Of a stretch of 64,000 nucleotides of DNA, positions 26,362 through 37,392 are shown piece by piece. This DNA comes from Alphaproteobacteria bacterium. GTDB lineage: Bacteria; Pseudomonadota; Alphaproteobacteria; Caulobacterales; Hyphomonadaceae. The DNA lies in assembly GCA_018827375.1 (NCBI GenBank), contig JAHJYW010000014.1:62001-126000 (forward strand). The letters run 5' to 3'. A program made the position numbers and the translations under genes. Numbering within the stretch: the first letter of the stretch is position 1; each line of letters starts with the position of its first letter. Under the pieces are notes generated by a model. That model was not told the origin of the DNA. It did not search any database and saw only the letters and a list, made by a program, of their open reading frames with translations.

Positions 26362-28692
26362 ATGAGTTCCAATCCGAATCGTCTCTCGATCAGCCAGATG
26401 GCTGCTGCGCGTCCCCCCGCTGCTGCAGGCGAAGCTGAGTATCTGGCTGGCCTGAATCCTGAGCAGCGCGAAGCCGTGCTGCACACCGATGGCCCGCTGC
26501 TCGTGCTTGCCGGCGCCGGCACTGGCAAGACGCGCGTGCTGACCACGCGGCTCGCCCATATCATCGCCACCAAGAAAGCCTGGCCCAGCCAGACGCTGAC
26601 AGTCACCTTCACCAACAAGGCCGCGCGCGAAATGCGCGACAGGGCGTTGAAACTGATCGGCCCGGACGGCGAGGGCCTGCGCTGGCTCGGCACGTTCCAC
26701 TCGATCAGCGCGCAGATCCTGCGGGCGCATGCCGAGCTTGTCGGCCTGAAATCCAGTTTCACCATCCTCGACACCGACGATCAGGTCCGTCTTTGCAAGC
26801 AGATCATCCAGGCCGAGAACATTGATGCCAAGCGCTGGACGCCGCGCTTCCTCGCCAGCCTTATCGACGGCTGGAAGAACCGCGCTCTGACGCCGGACCG
26901 TGTGCCGTCCGAGGACGCGCACATGTTCGCCGACGGCAAGGGCATCAAGTGCTACGAAATCTACCAGAACCGGCTGAAGGTCCTGAACGCCTGCGATTTC
27001 GGCGATCTGCTGGTGCACAATATCACGCTGTTCCGCGAGAATCCGGACGTGCTGAAGGACTATCACTCCCGTTTCAAATACATTCTCGTGGACGAGTATC
27101 AGGATACCAACGTCGCCCAGTATCTCTGGCTGCGCATGCTTGCGCAGGGCAATCACAATATCTGCTGCGTCGGCGATGACGACCAGTCGATCTATGGCTG
27201 GCGCGGCGCTGAAGTGGACAATATCCTGCGCTTCGAGAAGGATTTCGCCGGCGCCAAGGTGATCCGGCTCGAGCGCAACTATCGCTCCACACGGCATATC
27301 CTCGCCGCCGCCTCCAGTGTGATCAGCCACAATCGCAGCCGCCTCGGCAAGACGCTCTTTGTCGGGGATGACAGCGACGCCGACAGCATGGATGCCGAGA
27401 AGGTCAAAGTGCGGGGCCTGTGGGACGGGGAGGCTGAAAGCCGCCTCATCGCGGATGACATCGAAAGCTGGGTCCGCGCAGGCGGCAAGCATGACGACTG
27501 CGCCGTTCTCGTACGTGCCTCATGGCAGATGCGGGCCTTCGAGGAACGCTTCATCATGCTGGGCATCCCCTACCGCGTCATCGGCGGCCCGCGCTTCTTT
27601 GAGCGCGCTGAAATCCGCGATGCGATGGCCTATCTGCGCCTCATCCGATCGCCGGATGACGATCTGGCCTTCGAACGCGTCGTCAACGAGCCCAAACGCG
27701 GCGTCGGCAACACGACGCTGGCAAAACTGCAGGCCTATGGCCGCGCCGATGGGCGCAGTCTCTACACGTTGACGCCCATGGTGCTGCAGACCGACGAAAT
27801 CAAAGGCGGCGCCAAGCGGGGGCTGACCCAGTTCATCGATCACATCAACATGTGGCGCGACAAGCTCGCCAATGGCCTGCCGCATACCGAACTGGCTGAA
27901 GTGATCCTCGAGGAGTCGGGCTATACCGACATGCTGCAGAAGGATCGCAGCCCGCAGGCCCAGACACGGCTCGACAACCTGAAGGAACTCGTACGGGCCA
28001 TGGGCGAGTTTGATACGCTGGCCGGCTTTCTTGAGCACGTGCAACTGGTCATGGATGCCTCCAGCGGCGGGGCAGGGGAAGACCAGGTCCAGATCCTGAC
28101 GCTGCACGGCGCCAAGGGCCTCGAATGGCCCATGGTCTTCCTGCCCGGCTGGGAAGAGGAAGTCTTCCCGTCCCGCCGCAGCCTCGACGAAAGCGGCCTC
28201 AAGGGCCTCGAGGAAGAGCGCCGCCTTGCCTATGTCGGCATCACCCGTGCCCGGGCGCGGGCCTATATTTCTTTCGTCGCTAACCGCCAGATCTATGGCC
28301 GCTGGCAGAGTGTCATGCCCAGCCGCTTCGTGGATGAACTTCCGCATGAACACGTCGACGCGATGAGCGAGACTGGCTTTTCGGGCCTTCCGGGCGGCGA
28401 AGAGGCCTTCAGCGGCACGATGGAAGATCTTGGCGCCCGCTCATCCTATTCCAGCCCCGGCTGGAAGCGGCTGCAGGAAAATGCCTCGCGCACCCCGTCC
28501 CGCGCGCCCGGCGAGGCCGGCCCTCTGGCCGCCACGTCCGGCGGAACCAGCGCCTTTAAGACAGGGTCCCGCGTGTTCCACGACAAGTTCGGCTACGGCA
28601 AGGTCGCCTTTTCCGAGGGCAACAAGCTGACGGTCGACTTCGACAAGACCGGCCGCAAGAAAGTCATCGCGACGTTCGTCACCGCGGCCTGA
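26362..28692 (+). CDS. uvrD: ATP-dependent DNA helicase UvrD/PcrA
   Basis: A superfamily 1A 3'-5' helicase for nucleotide excision and mismatch repair and for clearing RecA or stalled forks. Motif I is AGAGTGKTRVL, motif II is VDEYQDTN, motif III GDDDQSIYGWRGA, and motif VI YVGITRARARAYI. The C-terminal HDKFGYGKVAFSEGNKLTVDF is the Tudor-like RNA-polymerase-binding tail of UvrD/PcrA. About 776 residues from MSSNPNR; no ribosome site is strong, so the start could be further in. Confidence 0.93.
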   Translation: MSSNPNRLSISQMAAARPPAAAGEAEYLAGLNPEQREAVLHTDGPLLVLAGAGTGKTRVLTTRLAHIIATKKAWPSQTLTVTFTNKAAREMRDRALKLIGPDGEGLRWLGTFHSISAQILRAHAELVGLKSSFTILDTDDQVRLCKQIIQAENIDAKRWTPRFLASLIDGWKNRALTPDRVPSEDAHMFADGKGIKCYEIYQNRLKVLNACDFGDLLVHNITLFRENPDVLKDYHSRFKYILVDEYQDTNVAQYLWLRMLAQGNHNICCVGDDDQSIYGWRGAEVDNILRFEKDFAGAKVIRLERNYRSTRHILAAASSVISHNRSRLGKTLFVGDDSDADSMDAEKVKVRGLWDGEAESRLIADDIESWVRAGGKHDDCAVLVRASWQMRAFEERFIMLGIPYRVIGGPRFFERAEIRDAMAYLRLIRSPDDDLAFERVVNEPKRGVGNTTLAKLQAYGRADGRSLYTLTPMVLQTDEIKGGAKRGLTQFIDHINMWRDKLANGLPHTELAEVILEESGYTDMLQKDRSPQAQTRLDNLKELVRAMGEFDTLAGFLEHVQLVMDASSGGAGEDQVQILTLHGAKGLEWPMVFLPGWEEEVFPSRRSLDESGLKGLEEERRLAYVGITRARARAYISFVANRQIYGRWQSVMPSRFVDELPHEHVDAMSETGFSGLPGGEEAFSGTMEDLGARSSYSSPGWKRLQENASRTPSRAPGEAGPLAATSGGTSAFKTGSRVFHDKFGYGKVAFSEGNKLTVDFDKTGRKKVIATFVTAA

Positions 28693-28747
28693 CCGGGAAC
28701 CTTGGCCATCGCCACCCATTGGTCGGCAGGCGACAAGGTTAATTTCC

Positions 28748-29215
28748 ATGGCAGGTTATATCGAGAAAAGGCTCTATGATGGCGAGCATGTGGTCTATCG
28801 CGGCCGGTTTCACGGGCTGAGCTGGCTGCCGGGCTGGCTGGCCCTTATTTTCCTTGGCGTGCTGGTGGTTGGCGTCGTCATGTTCATCTCTGAGCAGATC
28901 CGCCTGCGCACCACGGAATTTGTTGTCACAGACCGGCGCGTTATTCTTAAATCGGGGTTCTTCCGGGCAGATGTCCAGGAAATCACGCTGGACGCCATCG
29001 AGGGCAGCGCAATTCACCAAGGCCCGCTTGGGCGCCTGTTTCGCTATGGCCGCCTTACGATACGCGGCCGGGGCGATACGCATATCCACTTTCCGTCAAT
29101 GGCCCGTCCGGCCCTTTTCCGGGCTGAAGCCGAACATGCGCGCCATGACAGTGAACAGGAGCCGGCCGACCGGATCGTTCGCGAGCTGGACGAAATTTCG
29201 GGACATGCCGCCTGA
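28748..29215 (+). CDS. PH-domain membrane protein (YdbS-like)
   Basis: 155 residues. After MAGYIEKRLYDGEHVVYRGR comes a hydrophobic hairpin (WLPGWLALIFLGVLVVGVVMF), then a bacterial PH domain with the recurrent TEFVVTDRRVILKSGFFRADVQEITLDAIEG. Such bPH2 proteins sit in the inner membrane; specific function is unknown. caaggtt precedes the ATG. It follows uvrD by 55 bases and could share its transcript. Confidence 0.82.
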   Translation: MAGYIEKRLYDGEHVVYRGRFHGLSWLPGWLALIFLGVLVVGVVMFISEQIRLRTTEFVVTDRRVILKSGFFRADVQEITLDAIEGSAIHQGPLGRLFRYGRLTIRGRGDTHIHFPSMARPALFRAEAEHARHDSEQEPADRIVRELDEISGHAA

Positions 29216-30762
<1,547 letters not shown>

Positions 30763-30799
30763 GGAAACGGGCAGAAAAAACGGCAAGGAAACAGGGCGA

Positions 30800-31684
30800 A
30801 TGGCGCGCCTAAGCCGATCAGGACAAAAACCGAAGCAGCGCTCAGCCAAGCGACTGATTCTCTTTGTCTTCATTTTCGGCGCGGCGGCCCTCGTGGTTGC
30901 CCAGTCGGCCCCTCAGATTCGTCACGTTTTCGATCCTGTCCGCACGACAGCCGGAGACCGGCTTGGTGGTGGCGACACGATCAGCCTCTGGGCCCGCATG
31001 ACCGGTCAGGTCGCCCGCGAGCGCCGTATCAAGGATCTTGAAGCCGAAGTGCGCGAACTTTCGCGCTACAGGGCGGCCGCCATTTCCATGGCCGAGCGCC
31101 TCGAAGCCTATGAGCAGATTCTGAACCTGATGGGCGAACCGCCCGTGCGCGGTGTCACGGCACGCGTCACAGCAGAAAGCGACGGTCCCTTCGCCCAGAC
31201 ATTGCTGGCGAATGCCGGTCGCGCCCAAGGCGTAGATCCCGGCGCAATTGCCCTCAATGAAGGCGGCCTCGTCGGTCGGGTCATCCAGCTCGGCGAGCAT
31301 TCCTCGCGCATACTCCTGATCACGGACTTCAATAGCCGCGTGCCTGTCATGGGCGAAGTGAGCGGCGTGCGCGCTATCCTTTACGGCGGACGCGACGGGC
31401 TTGGCAGCATGACGGACATGCCAGAGCGCACGGGCTTCATCGAGGGCGAACGTATTCTCACGTCGGCTGAAGGCGGCGCCTTTCCGCGCGGCCTGATCGT
31501 GGGCGAGGCGCGTCTCCTCAGCGGAGACTGGCGCGTGAAATATGGCATGGCGCGCCGGGCTGGCGGCTATGTGCAGATGATCCCGCCGCCGCTCATCGAT
31601 ACGCCTGTTGCGGTCGAAGAAATCCCGGTTTCCGACGAAGTTGCGCCTGAACAGGCGAGTGCTGCCCAGGGGGTGCGCCAGTAA
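30800..31684 (+). CDS. mreC: Rod-shape protein MreC
   Basis: 294 residues. A basic N-terminus and one transmembrane helix (LILFVFIFGAAALVVA) lead into a periplasmic coiled coil (ERRIKDLEAEVRELSRYRAA) and a beta domain with LIGR-like LVGRVIQLGEHSSRILLITD, the MreC signature. It links MreB to PBP2 and activates the elongasome. The C-terminal tail is Ala/Glu-rich. caggaaacagggcga includes the ribosome site. Its stop overlaps the mreD start by one base. Confidence 0.95.
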   Translation: MARLSRSGQKPKQRSAKRLILFVFIFGAAALVVAQSAPQIRHVFDPVRTTAGDRLGGGDTISLWARMTGQVARERRIKDLEAEVRELSRYRAAAISMAERLEAYEQILNLMGEPPVRGVTARVTAESDGPFAQTLLANAGRAQGVDPGAIALNEGGLVGRVIQLGEHSSRILLITDFNSRVPVMGEVSGVRAILYGGRDGLGSMTDMPERTGFIEGERILTSAEGGAFPRGLIVGEARLLSGDWRVKYGMARRAGGYVQMIPPPLIDTPVAVEEIPVSDEVAPEQASAAQGVRQ

Positions 31685-32235
31685 TGGCTACCCGCAAATC
31701 CGGTCGGCCGCGCAAGAGTCTCTGGTCCATTACAGGACCCACACCCCGCCTGTTGTTCGGGGCCTTCGCGATTGCTGCAATCGGCCTGCTTGGGCTGACG
31801 CCCAAGACCATGTTCGGCCTGTCCATCGCCTGGCCCTATGCCGCGCTATGGGGCGCGGTCGGTTGGGGCCGTGTTGGCATGTCGCTGCGGCCGATGATCC
31901 TTCTGATCGCTTTTGGCCTGATCCAGGATATCAGCTTCAACGCACCCCTCGGCTGTTTCGTCATCGTGAACCTCGTCGTCTATGGGTTCAGCGCCTGGAT
32001 CGCCGGGATGTTTGACGTAATGAACGAGCCCCTGGTCGCCGTCATCGCGCCGATCCTGCAATTCATTTCCGGTTTCCTCGTCCTCTGGCTGATGGCCAGC
32101 GCGCTTGAAGACCATGCGGTGCGGGCAACGCCGCTATTCGCCGCTTTCCTTACGACCGGCGTCATCTATGCGGCCTGCCACCGCCTGTTCGATCTTGGCC
32201 GGGCACCCGGCGAATCCGTGGGGCAGACGACATGA
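31684..32235 (+). CDS. mreD: Rod-shape protein MreD
   Basis: 183 residues, about five to six transmembrane helices, starting with a basic segment (RKSGRPRKSLWS). The region LIAFGLIQDISFNAPLGCFVI is typical MreD, where D and G are conserved. An inner-membrane part of the elongasome, interacting with MreC and PBP2. It overlaps mreC by one base and mrdA by four, so translation is coupled along the operon. Confidence 0.93.
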   Translation: MATRKSGRPRKSLWSITGPTPRLLFGAFAIAAIGLLGLTPKTMFGLSIAWPYAALWGAVGWGRVGMSLRPMILLIAFGLIQDISFNAPLGCFVIVNLVVYGFSAWIAGMFDVMNEPLVAVIAPILQFISGFLVLWLMASALEDHAVRATPLFAAFLTTGVIYAACHRLFDLGRAPGESVGQTT

Positions 32236-34163
32236 GCCGCAATCGCAGCATCGAAGACGATTTCACGCGCCGCATGGTCCTTGCCGCGAGCGCGGGTGGT
32301 GTTGTCTGGGCCGGGCTGGTCGCCCGCCTGTTCCAGCTTCAGGTACTTGAGCGCGAGAAATACCAGGCCGCCGCCGAAGACAACCATATCAAGCTGGCAC
32401 TTGCACCGCCGCAGCGGGGTCGCATCCTTGACCGGTTCGGCAAGCCGCTGGCGTCGCACCGCCGCGCGGGTCGTGTCTCCATCGTGCCTGAACAGACGCG
32501 CGATCCGGCCGGTACGCTGGCGCAGGTCGCCGCACTGATTGACCTGCCGGACGAACGTGTCGAGCGGCTGGCTGGCGAGATCACCGCCAGCCGTCGCCGC
32601 AATGCCGGCTTCGTGCCGGTCGTTGTCGCCAACGAGCTGACCTATGAAGACTTTGCGCGCATGAACGTGCATGCCGCCGAAATTCCGGGTGTGCAGGTCG
32701 AGATGGCGCTGACGCGGTCCTATCCGCGCGGCCGGGATTTTGCGCACGTGCTCGGCTACGTCGCCCGGGCGAGCCAGGACGACCTGGAACGCCTGTCGGT
32801 GGGCATGGAAGGGGACGAGGCCAAGCGCCTCGAGAAACTCTTCCGCCATCCTGACATGCGCACCGGTCGACAGGGCATGGAGCGCTTTGCCGAGGAATAC
32901 CTGCGCGGCAAGCCGGGCTTCCGCAAGCTGGTGACCAATGCCCACGGCCGCGTCATCGAGGAGATCCCCGACGATCGCTTCGCGCCTGTTCCCGGCAAGG
33001 ATCTCTACATTACCATCGATTCCGATCTCCAGCGCGCCACGATCGAACGGTTTGGCGAAGAGAGCGGCGCCGCTGTCATGATCGATATCGAGACCGGTGA
33101 TGTGCTCGCCATGGTGTCGACGCCGGCCTTTGACCCGAATGATTTCGTCAATGGCATTTCGGGCACGGCCTATGCCGAGCTGCGCGACAATCCGCAATCA
33201 CCGCTCTATCCGCGCGCGCATGGCGGTGTTTACCCGCCGGGCTCCACGTTCAAGATGGTTGTCGCCACCGCCGCGCTCGAATCCGGCGCCGTCAAACCGA
33301 CTGATCGTGTCACCTGCAATGGCTACTACCATTTCGGTAACCGCACATGGCACTGCTGGAAGAAGGGCGGCCACGGCACGATGGACATGCACAATGGCAT
33401 CAAGCACTCCTGCGACGTCTATTTCTACGACATCGCGCGGCGCACCGGCGTCGAAGCGATTGCCGCAACCGCGCGCAAGTTCGGCTTCGGCGAAGCCTGG
33501 ACACTCGGTATGACCGGCGCACGGGGCGGCCTTGTGCCGGACCCCGAATGGAAACAGCGCGCCGTCGGTGAGCCCTGGTATGAAGGCGAAACGCTGAACT
33601 TCGGTATCGGCCAGGGCCAGCTGGGCGTCACACCGCTCCAGCTTGCGCTGATGACGGCACGTATCGCCTCTGAAGGGCGCAGCCTGAAACCGCATCTTGT
33701 CGGCCTTGGCCCGCAATCGGACGAGGATGGCATCCTCGACCAGCCGCTCGACAAGGACATCATCAATATCATGAAGTCCGGCATGTACGGCGTGACCTCG
33801 GAGGCAGGCGGCACCGCATATCGCTCAGGCGATCTTGGCCTCGGCGGCCCCCGCATCGCCGGCAAGTCGGGCACCGCGCAGGTGCGTCGCATCACAATGG
33901 CTGAGCGCGACAAGGGCATCCGCAAGGGCCTCAATATCGAGCGCGAATTGCGCGACCACGCCCTGTTCGTCGCCTACGCGCCGGCAGACAATCCGAAATA
34001 TGCCTGCGCGATCGTGGTCGAGCATGGCGAAAGCGGCTCCGGCGCCGCCGCGCCGCTCGCGCGTGATATCCTGCGTTTCGCCATCGAGAACGATAGCGGC
34101 CGAAAGCCCGCCTATGGCAAGACGGCCTCCGTCACACCGCCCGGACAGGGTGAGCCGACATGA
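32232..34163 (+). CDS. mrdA: Penicillin-binding protein 2 (elongation transpeptidase)
   Basis: Cross-links peptidoglycan during side-wall growth; partner of RodA. 643 residues: short cytoplasmic tail, a membrane anchor (MVLAASAGGVVWAGLVARLF), a pedestal domain (RGRILDRFGKPLA), then the transpeptidase. The active serine is in PPGSTFKMV, the SxN-type motif is HSCD, and the KTG-type motif is KSGTAQV. Starts at the ATGA overlapping mreD and ends in the ATGA that begins mrdB. Confidence 0.96.
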   Translation: MSRNRSIEDDFTRRMVLAASAGGVVWAGLVARLFQLQVLEREKYQAAAEDNHIKLALAPPQRGRILDRFGKPLASHRRAGRVSIVPEQTRDPAGTLAQVAALIDLPDERVERLAGEITASRRRNAGFVPVVVANELTYEDFARMNVHAAEIPGVQVEMALTRSYPRGRDFAHVLGYVARASQDDLERLSVGMEGDEAKRLEKLFRHPDMRTGRQGMERFAEEYLRGKPGFRKLVTNAHGRVIEEIPDDRFAPVPGKDLYITIDSDLQRATIERFGEESGAAVMIDIETGDVLAMVSTPAFDPNDFVNGISGTAYAELRDNPQSPLYPRAHGGVYPPGSTFKMVVATAALESGAVKPTDRVTCNGYYHFGNRTWHCWKKGGHGTMDMHNGIKHSCDVYFYDIARRTGVEAIAATARKFGFGEAWTLGMTGARGGLVPDPEWKQRAVGEPWYEGETLNFGIGQGQLGVTPLQLALMTARIASEGRSLKPHLVGLGPQSDEDGILDQPLDKDIINIMKSGMYGVTSEAGGTAYRSGDLGLGGPRIAGKSGTAQVRRITMAERDKGIRKGLNIERELRDHALFVAYAPADNPKYACAIVVEHGESGSGAAAPLARDILRFAIENDSGRKPAYGKTASVTPPGQGEPT

Positions 34164-35365
34164 GCCGCGACGGCTATACCGGTTTCAGCCGCGGCGAGGC
34201 GCGCACACGCACCGCCACCTCGCTGAGTTTCGAGACGATGGGCCCGCTGCGCCGGCTCGCGAAACTGCCATGGGGCTTCATCCTCCTGATCATCGCCATG
34301 GCGCTTACGGGCGTCGCGATGCTCTATTCCTCTGCCTATACCAACCCGGCTGAGCATAACCTCTGGTATCTCCAGCTCACGCGCTTTGGCATTTCCTTCG
34401 TGATGATGCTCCTGCTTGCCATGATGCCCCTCAGCTGGTGGCGCACACTGGCCCTGCCGGCCTATGCTTTCACGGTGCTTCTTCTGGTGCTTGTCGAGGT
34501 GATGGGTGTGACCGGCGGCGGCGCCCAGCGTTGGCTGCAGATCGGGCCGGTAGCCGTGCAGCCGTCAGAGTTTGCCAAGCTCGCCACCACGATGGCACTC
34601 GCCTGGTATTATGACCGGGTCATCACCCCGACATCGGGCCGCATACTCATTCATCTCGGCGCCGTGGGCATCATGCTGATCCCGGCTGCCCTGATCTTCA
34701 AGCAGCCTGACTTCGGCACCACACTGGCCCTCATTGCGTCAGCTGGTGTGGTCATCTTCCTGGCGGGCCTGTCGATGCGCGTCATCCTGGTCGGCATCCT
34801 GGCGGGCATCGCGGCCGTGCCGGGCATCTACTTCATCCTGGCAGACTACCAGCGCGAGCGGGTCGACACGTTCCTCGCCCAATTGTCCGGCGAAGCGACC
34901 AATGCGCTCGGTGAAAGCTACCAGATCGAACAGGGCCTGATCGCGATTGGCGGCGGCGGCGTGAACGGCAAGGGCTTCCTCCAGGGCATTCAGTCCCAGC
35001 AGGACTACGTGCCAGAGCAGCACACCGATTTCATCCTCACTGTCATCGGCGAGGAATTCGGTTTCCTTGGCACGACAGCGCTGCTCATCGGCTTCGCCGT
35101 TATCCTCGGATGGTCTTTCTATTCCGCCTCGCAGTCCCACAGCTGGTTCGGGCGGCTCGCATCGGCAGGCGCGGCCGCGACGGTGGCGTTCTATATCGTG
35201 TTCAATGTCGGCATGGTGATCGGCCTCCTGCCGGTCGTCGGCATGCCGCTCCCGCTCATTTCCTATGGCGGCACGGCCATGCTCACGACAATGGCCTGTT
35301 TCGGTCTCATCCTGTCGGCGCATATGCACAGAGACGAAAAGCTGTCCTCGACGGGCATCATTTGA
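34160..35365 (+). CDS. mrdB: RodA, SEDS peptidoglycan glycosyltransferase
   Basis: 401 residues with about ten transmembrane helices. SEDS signatures are present: GGGAQRWLQIGPVAVQPSEFAKL, KQPDFGTTLAL and LPLISYGGTAM. It polymerises lipid II for the elongasome together with PBP2. The first 35 residues are cytoplasmic and basic. Overlaps mrdA by four bases and ends the five-gene operon; the next gene has its own strong ribosome site. Confidence 0.96.
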   Translation: MSRDGYTGFSRGEARTRTATSLSFETMGPLRRLAKLPWGFILLIIAMALTGVAMLYSSAYTNPAEHNLWYLQLTRFGISFVMMLLLAMMPLSWWRTLALPAYAFTVLLLVLVEVMGVTGGGAQRWLQIGPVAVQPSEFAKLATTMALAWYYDRVITPTSGRILIHLGAVGIMLIPAALIFKQPDFGTTLALIASAGVVIFLAGLSMRVILVGILAGIAAVPGIYFILADYQRERVDTFLAQLSGEATNALGESYQIEQGLIAIGGGGVNGKGFLQGIQSQQDYVPEQHTDFILTVIGEEFGFLGTTALLIGFAVILGWSFYSASQSHSWFGRLASAGAAATVAFYIVFNVGMVIGLLPVVGMPLPLISYGGTAMLTTMACFGLILSAHMHRDEKLSSTGII

Positions 35366-35446
35366 CCCGCTAACAGACCCTGCAATTGATTTTCATGCCG
35401 CGCCCGCTAGGGTCGTGCGAAACAATCTACCCCGGGGAGAGGGCAT

Positions 35447-36862
35447 ATGGCAGGCATTGGCCGCAAGACAGACAAGTGGGGCTCGCGCTTCGGATTCATC
35501 ATGGCGGCGGTCGGTTCGTCAGTCGGTCTCGGCAATTTCTGGCGGTTTCCCTATACGGCGGGCGAAGAAGGCGGCGGCGCCTTCATCCTGATTTACATGA
35601 TGTGCGTTCTGCTCATCGGCCTGCCGCTGTTGATGGCGGAATATGCCATGGGCCGCAAATCCGGCATGTCCGCCGTCGAGGGCATCCAGTCGCTCGCACG
35701 GGCGGAGAGCAAGAGCCAAAACTGGGGCATCGCGCCCTGGATCGGCACGCTCACCGCGTTTTTCATTCTGTCCTTCTATGTCGTGATCTCGGCCTGGCTG
35801 ATCGCCTTCCTGCTCCAGTCCTTTGGCGGCTTCAATGGCATGGACGCAGCGGCTTCGGGCCAGAACTTCGCCGATACGATCGGGCAGGGCGAACATCCGC
35901 TTCGCTCCAAATGGTACATTCTTGCCCTGCTGGCCTGCTTCATCGGGGCCAATGTCTTTGTGGTCGGACGGGGCATCAAGGGCGGCATCGAAAAGGCGTC
36001 TTCCATCCTGATGCCGGCCTTCTTCGTTATGCTGATCGTGGTTGTCGGCTTCTCGGTCACCAATGGTGACACGGCTCGCGCAGCAGCCTTCATCCTGCAG
36101 CCGAAATGGGCAGATGTCGGCTTCGGCACGTTCCTCGCCGCCATCGGCCAGGCCTTCTTCTCCATCGGTGTCGGCGTCGGCCTGATGATCACCTATGGCG
36201 CCTATCTCTCGAAGGATACGGACATCACGCGCTCGTCGCTGATCGTCGTGGCCTCCGACACGCTGGTTGCCCTGATCGCCGGTTTTGCCATCTTCCCCAT
36301 CGTCTTCGCGGCAGGGCTCGATCCGGCCGGCGGGCCAAGCCTCTTCTTCGTGTCCATGCCGGTGGCCTTTGGTGCCATTCCGGGCGGCGCGATCTTCGCC
36401 TCGGTCTTCTTCGCGCTCGCACTCTTTGCCGCCTTCACTTCGTCCATCTCGCTGCTCGAAGTCGGCGTGTCCTGGCTTGAGGAACGTCAGGGCGTCACGC
36501 GTCTCGGCGCTGCGAGTGGCCTCGGGTTCGGCCTGTTCATGATTGGCGCGGCCTATGTCTTCTCGCTCGAATATCTCGACTTCATGGACTTCATGACCGA
36601 AGGCCTGCTCCTGCCACTTGGCGGACTGCTGACTGTCATCTTCGCGGGCTGGGTTCTCAGCCGCGAAATGCTGACCTCAGAGCTTGGCGAAGGCACAGTC
36701 ATGAATCTCTGGCGCCTCGTGATGCGCTGGTTCGTACCACCCTTTGTCGGGATCATTCTGGTCTTCGGGTTCATGGATAAAATTCAGGACCAGTACAACG
36801 TGCAACTGCCCGGCGCCCTTACGGTCCTGCTTGGCCCCAACTGGGTTGCCCCCGTCGAATAG
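35447..36862 (+). CDS. Neurotransmitter:sodium symporter family transporter
   Basis: 471 residues, about 12 helices. The first helix reads VGSSVGLGNFWRFPY, the NSS signature with the sodium and amino-acid binding loop, as in LeuT. The likely role is Na+-driven uptake of an amino acid. ggggagaggg precedes the ATG. Helix 6 (AFFSIGVGVGLMITYGAYL) carries the second unwound binding segment. Ends in a strong hairpin, so it is probably monocistronic. Confidence 0.92.
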   Translation: MAGIGRKTDKWGSRFGFIMAAVGSSVGLGNFWRFPYTAGEEGGGAFILIYMMCVLLIGLPLLMAEYAMGRKSGMSAVEGIQSLARAESKSQNWGIAPWIGTLTAFFILSFYVVISAWLIAFLLQSFGGFNGMDAAASGQNFADTIGQGEHPLRSKWYILALLACFIGANVFVVGRGIKGGIEKASSILMPAFFVMLIVVVGFSVTNGDTARAAAFILQPKWADVGFGTFLAAIGQAFFSIGVGVGLMITYGAYLSKDTDITRSSLIVVASDTLVALIAGFAIFPIVFAAGLDPAGGPSLFFVSMPVAFGAIPGGAIFASVFFALALFAAFTSSISLLEVGVSWLEERQGVTRLGAASGLGFGLFMIGAAYVFSLEYLDFMDFMTEGLLLPLGGLLTVIFAGWVLSREMLTSELGEGTVMNLWRLVMRWFVPPFVGIILVFGFMDKIQDQYNVQLPGALTVLLGPNWVAPVE

Positions 36863-36872
36863 GTTCGCGTAA

Positions 36873-36896
36873 GCCCCTCTCCTGCGCGAGAGGGGC
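36873..36896 (+). terminator. Hairpin after the sodium symporter gene
   Basis: Exact 9-bp arms gcccctctc and gagaggggc with a 6-base loop, ten bases after the stop codon. No T-run follows. Placement fits transcription termination or 3'-end stabilisation. Confidence 0.6.
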
Positions 36897-36937
36897 GCTC
36901 CACCTTATCCAACCCCCATGGCACCCGGCATATACTT

Positions 36938-37327
36938 ATGCCGATGCCAGCCTTCAGCCTCTACCGCCCCCTGCAGGGCCTGCCGTGGTATCTGCTGCCG
37001 ATCTGGCCGCTGATCTATTTCCGCATCCAGCGCTTGCGCGCGTGGTTCAAGGCAAACGGTGGCCCCGGTTCGCAGATGCTCTGGGCCGTCACAAATCATG
37101 GCCGGGTGGACGTGGTCTATCTGTCTGATGACATGGCCGATATAGTGAAACATCCATTGGTGCAGATCCCGCTTTCCCGCAGTTTCAACACGGCCTTGGC
37201 TGAACAATACGAACGCCCCGCACATCCCTGCCCCCGGCGCATGCGGGGGCCTCAGGTAATTTCGCTGGGAATACCTGCAAGAGATCCCGACCTGTCCGGC
37301 TACTTGGGTCCAATCCCTGACACTTGA
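36938..37327 (+). CDS. Hypothetical protein with possibly altered C-terminus
   Basis: 129 residues. The first 90 look like a real protein with strong GC at third positions and one hydrophobic segment (LPWYLLPIWPLIYFRI) followed by RLRAWFKANGGPGSQM and WAVTNHGRVDVVYLSDD. The last 35 run through a hairpin (37230-37250) and read as low-complexity Pro/Arg. The natural end may have been lost by a frameshift or repeat insertion. No clear ribosome site; the ATG at 36944 is equally possible. I do not recognise a named family. Confidence 0.5.
   Translation: MPMPAFSLYRPLQGLPWYLLPIWPLIYFRIQRLRAWFKANGGPGSQMLWAVTNHGRVDVVYLSDDMADIVKHPLVQIPLSRSFNTALAEQYERPAHPCPRRMRGPQVISLGIPARDPDLSGYLGPIPDT
37230..37250 (+). 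other. Hairpin inside the hypothetical frame
   Basis: gcccccg and cgggggc form an exact 7-bp stem with a 7-base loop. It sits where the coding signal of the upstream frame fades. It may be a terminator or a small palindromic repeat. Confidence 0.45.
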
Positions 37328-37392
37328 CCCCGAATCCAACTCAAGAACACCAGACACACAGTCCAAGCGCCCTCACAGGCGTCGCTGGCACA

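Noticed and set aside
26224-27492. 422-residue ORF on the minus strand
   Set aside because: Antisense to the UvrD helicase motifs; His/Val-rich composition typical of a shadow frame.
32166-33197. 343-residue minus-strand ORF
   Set aside because: Antisense to mrdA, whose transpeptidase motifs are intact.
36905-37366. 153-residue minus-strand ORF as the real gene at this place
   Set aside because: The plus-strand frame has better third-position GC, a clear hydrophobic segment and conserved-looking text; the minus frame does not.
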